Positions 1 to 5,299 of a DNA stretch of 8,177 nucleotides are shown here, piece by piece. Numbering within the stretch: position 1 is the first letter of the stretch; each line of letters begins with the position of its first letter. A program made the position numbers and the translations under genes. A model generated the notes under the pieces. The model did no database searches and was not told where the DNA came from. It saw only the letters and a program-made list of their open reading frames with translations. Origin of the DNA: DATFWK01 sp035259345 (GTDB lineage Bacteria; Actinomycetota; Thermoleophilia; Miltoncostaeales; Miltoncostaeaceae); NCBI GenBank assembly GCA_035259345.1, contig DATFWK010000043.1, positions 1-8,177 of the forward strand, read 5' to 3'.

Positions 1-1113
1 CAGGTAGCACGCCGGGTCGCCCGGCCGCGGGGCGATCTCGACCAGCTCCGGGTCGACGAGGGGCGGCGAGAAGCAGGCGTACGGCAGGCCGGCGACGTGC
101 GCGCTGCGCGGGCCGACCGCCAGCCGCCGCCGGCCCTCGGAGCGCATCAGGCTGCCGCCCGCGACGCCGACGACCCGCACGTCGAGCGCCCGCACGCACG
201 TCGGGTGGCGGCCGATGCGCACGTAGTCGAGCGCCGGGTCGCCGCCGGTGACGGCCGCGACGTTGGTGGAGGTCCCGCCGTGCTCGACCACCAGGCCGTC
301 CCGCACCCCGGCCGCGCGGAGGATGCCGGCCACGGATGCGGCCGGACCTGAGAAGAGCGTGGCGATCGGGCGCTCCCGCACCGCGGCGAACGGCGCGCCG
401 CCGCCGTCGCCCTGGACGACCAGGCAGGTCGCGTCGATGCCCGCCCTGCGCAGGGCCGCCTCGACGTGCTCGGCGGTCTCTCGCATCACGGGAAGGATCG
501 ACGCGTTCACCGTCGCCGTCTGCGTCCTGAGCTCGAGGCCGTAGAGGCCGGTCAGCTCGTGGCCGGCGCAGGCGGGCAGGCCGCGGTCGGTGGCCCGGGC
601 GGCGATCCGCCGCTCGATGCGCGGGTCCTCGACGCTGTACGCCGCCGAGGCCGCGATCGCCTCCGCCCCCATCCCCACCAGCTCGTCGAGCGCGCGGTCG
701 ATCGCGGCATCGTCCGGGTCCGGGTCGTCCAGGAACGCGTGCACGGGGCGCAGGGTGCGCCCGGGGGCCACCTCGAGCGGGCGGATGCGCGCGTGGCGGC
801 GCGCGCGGCGCGCCTCGCGCCCGGACGCCGCGCCCAGCACCCCGACCACGGCCACGTCGCCCTCGAGCAGCGCGTTCACCGCCTGGGTCGAGCTGATGCC
901 CACGAGGCCGACGTCGGCCGCGCGCCCCCCGAGCCGCCCGACGACCGCGAGCAGCGCGGCGACCACGCCCTCCGCGACCCCGGCGTCCGCCTCATGGGTC
1001 GTCGGGACGATCGCCGACGCGACCGGCTCGAGCGTGCCGCGGGAGACCGCGACGGCCTTCGTGTGCGTGCCTCCGACGTCGACGCCGAGCGCCAGCGGCG
1101 CGCCGGCGCTCAT
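1..1113 (-). CDS. Hydantoinase/oxoprolinase family protein, N-terminal part (truncated by window edge)
   Basis: The frame reads from ATG at 1113 through 371 codons to the window edge without a stop, so the C-terminus is missing. What is seen: an N-terminal phosphate-binding-like motif GVDVGGTHTKAV (residues 10-21), SSTQAVNALLEGD (74-86), GDGGGAP (235-241), then FSGPAASVAG and EHGGTSTN (277-284). This order is typical of the HyuA family of actin-like-fold ATP-dependent hydantoinases/oxoprolinases, which open five-membered cyclic amides. Family members usually have D-[ML]-GGTS-x-D in the last motif; here the flanking acids read E and N, so the substrate may differ. The start overlaps the permease stop by 4 bp (ATGA), indicating coupled translation. 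No HyuB partner is visible, though one could lie beyond the left edge. The family call is secure; the substrate is unknown. Confidence 0.85.
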   Translation of the reverse strand, partial: MSAGAPLALGVDVGGTHTKAVAVSRGTLEPVASAIVPTTHEADAGVAEGVVAALLAVVGRLGGRAADVGLVGISSTQAVNALLEGDVAVVGVLGAASGREARRARRHARIRPLEVAPGRTLRPVHAFLDDPDPDDAAIDRALDELVGMGAEAIAASAAYSVEDPRIERRIAARATDRGLPACAGHELTGLYGLELRTQTATVNASILPVMRETAEHVEAALRRAGIDATCLVVQGDGGGAPFAAVRERPIATLFSGPAASVAGILRAAGVRDGLVVEHGGTSTNVAAVTGGDPALDYVRIGRHPTCVRALDVRVVGVAGGSLMRSEGRRRLAVGPRSAHVAGLPYACFSPPLVDPELVEIAPRPGDPACYL

Positions 1114-2396
1114 CCGTGCGCCTCGCCTCCGACCAGCGACTCGAGCGACGGGCGCGCGGCGCGCCGCGCGCGGCGGGAGGTGGCGATGAGCACGCCCAGG
1201 CCGATCGCGTAGACGGCGAGGAGCGACCCCTGCGCGGCGATCGTCTCCACCGTCGGGTGGATGCCGGTCAGCTGGGTGATGAAGACCGGAAGCCGCGGGA
1301 CGTCCCCGCGGAGCGAGGTGTGCGGCAGGTAGGCGAGGTTCTGCAGCTGGTTGATCACGTTGCCGACGAACGCGACGGACATCAGCATGATCAGCGAGAC
1401 CGCGCCGATCATGAACGCCCGCACCGGCAGCCGCCGCCGGAGCACCAGGATCGCGTAGGCGCAGGCGCCGAGGGCGACGAGCCCGGCCGCGAAGCCGGCG
1501 ACGACCCACTCCACGACGCCGGTCGTGAAGAAGAGCAGGGCCTGGTAGAAGAGCACGGTCTCGAAGCCCTCGCAGTAGACGGCGGTGAAGCCGACGGCTG
1601 CCACGGCAAAGGCCGAGCCGGTCGCCATCGCGCCCCATACGCGGCTGCGCAGGAACTCCATCCAGCGGCGGTGCTCCAGCCGGGAGAGCAGCCAGAAGCT
1701 GATGACGAAGAGCAGCACCACGGCCAGCGCGGTCGTCACGGCCTCGAGCAGCTCGCGGCCGATCGGCGCGATCGAGAGGAGCACGCCCAGCACGACGAAC
1801 GTCGCGACGCTGGCGAGCACCGCCGCGCCGACGCCCAGGACCAGCGGCCTGCGGTAGCGCGCCCCCGCGTCGGTGCTGGCGAGGAAGCCGAGCAGCGCGG
1901 CCAGGAGCAGCACGACCTCGAGGCCCTCGCGGAAGATGATCACGAAGGACGAGAGGAACGCCAGCGAGGCCGCTCCGAGGCCCGGCGAGGCGACCTTCGC
2001 CTCGAACTCGGTGAGCCCCTGCTGGATCGAGGCCGTGCGCCCGCGGACCTCGCCGAGGCCCTGGTCGTGCTCGATCGCGTCGCGCTGCAGCGCGTAGCGG
2101 TCCTCCATCTCGAGCGTGAAGTCCGAGTCGACGACGCGCAGCGTCGGCTCGACCAGCTCGAAGTAGTCGAGGTAGGCGCTCCGCGCCGTGTCGAGCGCCT
2201 CGGCCCTCCGGCCCTGGCGGTACTGGTCCACCGCCGTCAGCAAGGCGTCGCGCGAGCCGTCGAACGCCTGCTCGACCTTCGTGGTCGCGTCGCTCGACGT
2301 CGAGGCGTGCGCGGAGGCCGGCGCCGCCAGCCCGACCCAGGCCACCAGGGCCAGGACCAGGCCGGCGACAGCCGCGCCTGCGCGCCGCCGGGTCAT
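1110..2396 (-). CDS. FTR1-family iron permease with exported N-terminal helical domain
   Basis: A 428-residue membrane protein of the FTR1/EfeU family, which moves iron across the cytoplasmic membrane, usually ferric iron delivered after oxidation. It has a signal peptide (residues 1-29, cleavage after ASA), a helical extracytoplasmic domain (about 40-135) and about seven hydrophobic segments from 142 to 410. The first iron motif is canonical, REGLE at 156-160. The second reads CEGFE at 275-279, with Cys in place of the usual Arg. The frame stays open upstream to 2912, but ATG 2396 is chosen because a signal peptide follows directly and it overlaps the preceding stop as ATGA. The extra upstream codons are the out-of-frame shadow of the preceding gene. 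It is second in an operon under the divergent region at 2810-2980. No ferroxidase, EfeO/EfeB or P19 partner is seen in the window. Confidence 0.94.
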   Translation of the reverse strand: MTRRRAGAAVAGLVLALVAWVGLAAPASAHASTSSDATTKVEQAFDGSRDALLTAVDQYRQGRRAEALDTARSAYLDYFELVEPTLRVVDSDFTLEMEDRYALQRDAIEHDQGLGEVRGRTASIQQGLTEFEAKVASPGLGAASLAFLSSFVIIFREGLEVVLLLAALLGFLASTDAGARYRRPLVLGVGAAVLASVATFVVLGVLLSIAPIGRELLEAVTTALAVVLLFVISFWLLSRLEHRRWMEFLRSRVWGAMATGSAFAVAAVGFTAVYCEGFETVLFYQALLFFTTGVVEWVVAGFAAGLVALGACAYAILVLRRRLPVRAFMIGAVSLIMLMSVAFVGNVINQLQNLAYLPHTSLRGDVPRLPVFITQLTGIHPTVETIAAQGSLLAVYAIGLGVLIATSRRARRAARPSLESLVGGEAHG

Positions 2397-2809
2397 GCCC
2401 CGAGCGCCCGCTGCGCGGCGGGGAGCTTCCCGAGCACCTGGTTCACCTTCGCCTTGTAGACGGCGTACGACCGGTGGGCCTTCGCCATGCCGCGCAGGTC
2501 CACCGCGATCGAGTGCTCGATGTCCTGGCTGAGGCCCTTGTTGACATCCTCGAGCGGCTCCTCGAGCACCTCGAAGTGCTTCAGGTAGGTGGTGCCGACC
2601 CGAGTTCGGACCGTGTCGTACCGCCCCTGCTTGTAGAGCGGCAGCGTCGCCAAGAGCTGCGTCCGCACGGCGGCGAGATGGGCCCTGACCTCTGCCTTCG
2701 TCGGGTCCGCGGCGCGGGCCGTCTGCTGGAGGAGGAGGACCAGGCCCACGGCGGCAGCGAGCACGATGCCGGCCCGAAGGAGAAGATGGTGTCGTGCGGG
2801 CAAATTCAT
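2393..2809 (-). CDS. Small exported helical protein, paralogue of the FTR1 N-terminal domain
   Basis: Encodes 138 residues: a signal peptide (1-33, positive n-region, hydrophobic core, ARA-A cleavage) and a roughly 105-residue, predicted all-helical mature part. It shares with the downstream permease, at identical residue numbers, R49, L52, L53, Y59, Q61, G62, R63, Y75, L76, F79, E80, E83, L86 and V89. It is therefore a stand-alone copy of that permease's extracytoplasmic domain. An iron-capture or delivery role is inferred from this and from the operon. Start choice is uncertain: AAAGG abuts ATG 2809 with no spacer but lies 6 nt from an in-frame TTG at 2803, which would give 136 residues with the signal peptide intact. 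The stop overlaps the permease start by 4 bp. I do not recognise a named family. Confidence 0.85.
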   Translation of the reverse strand: MNLPARHHLLLRAGIVLAAAVGLVLLLQQTARAADPTKAEVRAHLAAVRTQLLATLPLYKQGRYDTVRTRVGTTYLKHFEVLEEPLEDVNKGLSQDIEHSIAVDLRGMAKAHRSYAVYKAKVNQVLGKLPAAQRALGA

Positions 2810-2869
2810 CCTTTCGAGTCTTGATCGGCGCGGATGCCGGGGTCCTGCACACCGATTCCGGCAACGTCG

Positions 2870-2880
2870 GTTTCCGAAAC
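2870..2880. promoter_or_regulatory. Short palindrome at the predicted start of the iron-operon transcript
   Basis: GTTTC-C-GAAAC is an 11-bp inverted repeat with 5-bp arms. It lies 3 bp beyond the putative -10 of the minus-strand promoter, so it would straddle the transcription start near 2877. That is a classic place for a repressor site, but the arms are short and chance is possible. Confidence 0.22.
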
Positions 2881-2883
2881 GGG

Positions 2884-2912
2884 ACGATACCCGCCCTCCC
2901 GGCGGGCGGCAA
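2884..2912 (-). promoter_or_regulatory. Sigma70-like promoter of the FTR1 operon
   Basis: On the minus strand TTGCCG (2912-2907) and TATCGT (2889-2884) are separated by exactly 17 bp, the optimal spacing. The predicted start near 2877 leaves a leader of about 70 nt before the small helical-protein gene. The spacer holds a perfect inverted repeat, CCCGCC (2890-2895) and GGCGGG (2901-2906), which may be an operator or GC-rich chance. Confidence 0.45.
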
Positions 2913-2926
2913 GGATCCCGAAGCTA

Positions 2927-2947
2927 TTAAGTAAGGGTTGCCTTACC
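2927..2947. promoter_or_regulatory. Candidate DtxR/IdeR-type operator (iron box)
   Basis: A perfect inverted repeat, GTAAGG (2931-2936), gttg, CCTTAC (2941-2946), lies in an AT-richer patch between the divergent iron operon and the metalloregulator gene. Read on the minus strand it matches the DtxR/IdeR consensus TTAGGTTAGGCTAACCTAA at about 12 of 19 positions by hand alignment, including the GGTnAGGC core. Its centre is about 42 bp upstream of the regulator's predicted start and about 60 bp upstream of the iron-operon start, so autoregulation and joint control are plausible. Binding by the neighbouring regulator is an inference. Confidence 0.5.
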
Positions 2948-2968
2948 CGGGCCTGGCGGGGCCCAAGC

Positions 2969-2974
2969 TATATT
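2969..2974 (+). promoter_or_regulatory. -10 element (TATATT) for a leaderless metalloregulator transcript
   Basis: TATATT ends 6 bp before the A of ATG 2981, so transcription would begin at or next to the start codon. No Shine-Dalgarno sequence lies upstream of the ATG, which agrees with a leaderless mRNA, common in actinobacteria. No good -35 sits 17 bp upstream. Confidence 0.42.
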
Positions 2975-2980
2975 CGGCGC

Positions 2981-3682
2981 ATGGCGCAGGGCCACTCGAC
3001 CGACGAGTACCTGGAGACGATCTACTTCCTGGCGTTCCCGATCGGCGAGTACGGCCCCGTCGTGCGCGATTCCCCCGCCCTCGCCGCGCGCGTCGCGGAG
3101 ATGCTGGGCGTCTCGGCGCCGTCGGCGGGCGAGATGCTGAAGCGCCTCGAGGCGGACGGCCTGATCGCCCGGGGCAGCCGCAAGGAGGCCCTCCTGACCG
3201 AGCGCGGCCGCGCCGAGGCCGAGCGGGTGGTGCGCCGCCACCGCATCATCGAGCGCATGCTCACGGACTTCATGGGCTACACGCCGGCCGAGTCGCACGA
3301 GCACGCGGACCGCCTCGGCGAGGCCTTCACCGACGAGATGGTGGAGCGGATCGCGGACCGCCTGGGCCACCCGGACCGCTGCCCCCACGGCTGGCCGGTG
3401 GACCCGTCGGCCGAGCAGGCCGAGAACCGGGAGCTCCAGCCGCTGTCGGACCTGCCCGCCGAGAGCGACGCCCGCATCGTGCGGCTCGCGGAGCACGACG
3501 GGTCGCTGCTCGCCTGGTTCTACGACCAGGGGCTGGTCCCGGGCGTCGAGGTGCGGGTGGAGCGGATCGAGCCCGCGGCCGACCAGCTCACGCTCACCGT
3601 GGACGGTGAGCGGCGGCCGGTCAGCCACCGGGCCGCGGCGGGGCTCTTCGTGCGGCGGCTGGCCCCGGCCGGCGTCGTCTGA
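2981..3682 (+). CDS. DtxR/MntR-family metal-dependent transcriptional regulator
   Basis: A 233-residue cytoplasmic repressor-type protein. Residues 7-75 form the winged helix (TDEYLETIYFL, then LAARVAEMLGVSAPSAGEMLKRLEADGLI), about 76-142 the dimerisation and metal-binding domain ending in CPHGWPV, and about 155-230 an FeoA-like SH3 domain, as in full-length DtxR/IdeR rather than short MntR. By hand alignment the ancillary-site ligands H79, E83 and H98 of DtxR are kept (H87, E91, H106). The primary-site ligands M10, C102, E105 and H106 read E9, D110, G113 and E114, an unusual set. E9 and E12 recall MntR. ATG 2981 was chosen over upstream in-frame codons because the family N-terminus begins here and a -10 sits just before it. 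It is divergent from the iron operon, which it probably controls. Fe(II) or Mn(II) as effector cannot be decided. Confidence 0.93.
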   Translation: MAQGHSTDEYLETIYFLAFPIGEYGPVVRDSPALAARVAEMLGVSAPSAGEMLKRLEADGLIARGSRKEALLTERGRAEAERVVRRHRIIERMLTDFMGYTPAESHEHADRLGEAFTDEMVERIADRLGHPDRCPHGWPVDPSAEQAENRELQPLSDLPAESDARIVRLAEHDGSLLAWFYDQGLVPGVEVRVERIEPAADQLTLTVDGERRPVSHRAAAGLFVRRLAPAGVV

Positions 3683-3701
3683 GCGGCCGTCCCGCTCAGA
3701 C
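3677..3701. terminator. Bidirectional hairpin between convergent genes, carrying both stop codons
   Basis: GTCTGAGCGG (3677-3686) and CCGCTCAGAC (3692-3701) form a perfect 10-bp stem around a 5-nt loop. The left arm contains the TGA of the metalloregulator (3680-3682) and the right arm the TGA of the antiporter (3696-3698, minus strand). No T-tract follows on either side, so it is not a textbook intrinsic terminator, but it is well placed to end or protect both transcripts. Confidence 0.55.
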
Positions 3702-4763
3702 CTCGAACCACGCCAGCAGGGCGACGATCAGGAACAGGGCGACGAGCGCCCAGCCCTCGAACGGCGCGGCCTCGCCGTCGCCGGTGATCTGCCAGACGGC
3801 GATCGCCATCAGCACGAGCGCGCCGACGAACACCGTCGGGATCACGAACGTCAGGCGGTGCTCGAAGGGCAGCGACAGGAGGACGAGCGCCGGGAACAGG
3901 AACGCCGCGATCTGGGCGACGGAGTTCTTGACGACCGAGATCGCCAGGTCGTTCTTGCCCTTGGTCGCAAGCACGATGCCCGCCACGTTCTCGACCGCGT
4001 TCCCCGCGATCGCGACGATCACGATCCCCGCGAACGTCTTCGAGATGCCCAGCTCGCGCACCGCCGGGTCGATCGCGTCGACGAACCAGTCCGAGACGAG
4101 CGCGGCCAGCACCCCGGCGACGGACAGGAGCACGACGGCGACAGAGAGCGTGACCGACGGGCCGTGCGCCGGCTCCGACGGCGGTGGATCGGGCGACCGG
4201 AGGTAGCCCCAGAGCCAGAAGCCGTAGAGCAGGAGCAGGAAGACGGCTCCGACGGCGGAGATCTCCACCTGGTGCTGGCTCGCCCGGTCGCTGACGGCGT
4301 TCGAGAGCGCGAGCAGGACGATGATGAACGAGGCGAGCAGGAGCAGCGTCGCGGTGTCGTTCGGCAGGCGCCGCTGGAAGCGCATGACCCCGTCCGGCGC
4401 CCGGGCCGACCCGGCGACCACGACCAGCCCCAGCACGAGGAGCGCGTTCGCGAAGAGCGAGCCGAGGATCGAGGTCTGGGCGACGACCACCTCGCCGGCG
4501 CGCAGGGCGAACAGGACGATGAACAGCTCGGGCAGGTTGCCGAGCGTGGACTGGAGGACGCCCGTGAGCGCCGGCCCGAAGCGCTCGCCGACGCGCTCGG
4601 TGGCGAACGAGACGATCCACGCGAGGCCCGCGAGGGCCACGGCTGACACCGCGAAGATGGCGACGGCCGGCGCGTCGCCGTAGTGGAGCACGCCCGCCAC
4701 GACCGTCACCGCGAGCACCACCCCCACGACGGCGCCGGTCCGAGGCGGGAGGGGGCCGGCCAC
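3696..4763 (-). CDS. cax: CAX-type cation/proton antiporter (Ca2+/H+ exchanger)
   Basis: A 355-residue membrane protein with about ten to eleven hydrophobic segments, the usual length for bacterial CAX exchangers, which expel Ca2+ or related divalent cations in exchange for protons. The two inverted alpha-repeats are clear. Repeat 1 has GNLPE (75-79) followed by SILGSLFANALLVLG (98-112); repeat 2 has GNAVEN (254-259) followed by NSVAQIA (280-286). E79 and E258 are the expected ion-binding acids. Typical family motifs are GNATE and GNAAEH, so N259 replaces the usual His. GTG 4763 is chosen because GGCAGGA lies about 7 nt upstream and the hydrophobic region begins soon after; the open frame back to 4952 is low-complexity and overlaps the divergent gene. 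It converges on the metalloregulator. Which cation it carries cannot be read from sequence. Confidence 0.91.
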   Translation of the reverse strand: MAGPLPPRTGAVVGVVLAVTVVAGVLHYGDAPAVAIFAVSAVALAGLAWIVSFATERVGERFGPALTGVLQSTLGNLPELFIVLFALRAGEVVVAQTSILGSLFANALLVLGLVVVAGSARAPDGVMRFQRRLPNDTATLLLLASFIIVLLALSNAVSDRASQHQVEISAVGAVFLLLLYGFWLWGYLRSPDPPPSEPAHGPSVTLSVAVVLLSVAGVLAALVSDWFVDAIDPAVRELGISKTFAGIVIVAIAGNAVENVAGIVLATKGKNDLAISVVKNSVAQIAAFLFPALVLLSLPFEHRLTFVIPTVFVGALVLMAIAVWQITGDGEAAPFEGWALVALFLIVALLAWFEV

Positions 4764-4866
4764 GGCGGCATCCTGCCAGCCCGCCACCCGGCGAACCGGT
4801 GATCCGCGCGCCCGGCCGATGCGTAGGCCCTGGCGAGACCCCGCCCCTGAGCCCCGGAGCGTCCCC

Positions 4867-5277
4867 GTGAGCCACCGCACCGCAACAGCCATCGCCGCCG
4901 CCACCCTCGCGGCCGCGTGCGCCGCGCCCGCCCTCGCCGCCACGGCCCGCACGGCGCCGTGCGGGCCGGGGTCCCAGGCGCTCGTCGTCCGCGGCGGCCG
5001 TGCGGTTCCCGCGATCGCGGCGATGCGGACGCTCCGCTTCGCCGTGGCCCGCGGGAGCGCGGCCGAGCGCTGCCTCGTGCGGCGCGTCCACCCGGCCGTC
5101 CGCCCGCGCGCCTACGACGAGGTCGGCCAGGCCGTGCTCGCGCTCGCCGCGCGGAAGGTCGACGCGGTGCTCGCGGACGCGCCGACGGCGGCGCGCCTCG
5201 ACCGCGTCAACGCGAGCGTGCGGATCGCCGGGCGGATCGGCCCGGGCGGGGGCTACGTGGTCGTGCGCGCCCGCTGA
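4867..5277 (+). CDS. Small exported protein resembling one lobe of a type-2 solute-binding protein
   Basis: A 136-residue protein starting at GTG 4867, 7 nt after a GGAG ribosome-binding site (4856-4859). Residues 1-25 are a signal peptide (ALA-A); C18 preceded by AAA is a poor lipobox, so lipoprotein status is doubtful. The mature part has two cysteines (C32, C69). Residues 55-122 match the pattern of one lobe of SBP_bac_3 amino-acid-binding proteins: a strand with FAVARGSAAE, then AYDEVGQAVLALAARKVDAVLADAPTA (82-108), a strand (VRIAGRI) and GGGYVVVRAR at the C-terminus. Full solute-binding proteins are about twice as long, and no ABC permease or ATPase is adjacent. It may be a decayed remnant or an independent half-domain. 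Base composition matches its neighbours, and the good RBS and signal peptide favour an expressed gene. Confidence 0.68.
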   Translation: MSHRTATAIAAATLAAACAAPALAATARTAPCGPGSQALVVRGGRAVPAIAAMRTLRFAVARGSAAERCLVRRVHPAVRPRAYDEVGQAVLALAARKVDAVLADAPTAARLDRVNASVRIAGRIGPGGGYVVVRAR

Positions 5278-5299
5278 GGGCGATCACTCGGGCAGGCGC
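5265..5299. terminator. Possible hairpin between convergent genes
   Basis: GCGC-GCCCG (5265-5273) can pair with CGGGC-ag-GCGC (5289-5299) with a 2-nt bulge and a 15-nt loop. It spans both stop codons in the 6-bp gap between the solute-binding-like gene and the aminopeptidase. The loop is long, there is no T-tract and local GC is extreme, so this is weak. Confidence 0.22.

Noticed and set aside
466..1212. 248-residue plus-strand open frame
   Set aside because: Arg/Ala/Pro/Gly-rich shadow antisense to the hydantoinase-family gene; no RBS or domain pattern.
1116..2459. 447-residue plus-strand open frame
   Set aside because: Charged, low-complexity antisense shadow of the permease; long open antisense frames are expected at this GC content.
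2810..2880. Possible riboswitch or structured leader of the iron operon (ACCGA-N11-TCGGT, 2851-2871)
   Set aside because: Only 5-bp arms in a roughly 70-nt leader; no known riboswitch pattern recognised.
2397..2912. N-terminal extension of the permease frame up to 2912
   Set aside because: It overlaps the small helical-protein gene in another frame and is Arg/Pro/Gly-rich; a signal peptide begins at ATG 2396.
2834..2980. N-terminal extension of the metalloregulator
   Set aside because: It would cover the operator and promoter region; the family N-terminus and a -10 both point to ATG 2981.
3606..4646. 346-residue plus-strand open frame
   Set aside because: Asp/Arg/Glu/Gln-rich antisense shadow of the antiporter.
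4788..4799. CCGG-CGAA-CCGG mini-hairpin upstream of the antiporter
   Set aside because: Only a 4-bp stem in GC-rich DNA; no supporting context.
3520..5091. 523-residue minus-strand open frame
   Set aside because: Low-complexity shadow in another frame of the antiporter, running through the convergent and divergent neighbours; no recognisable motifs.
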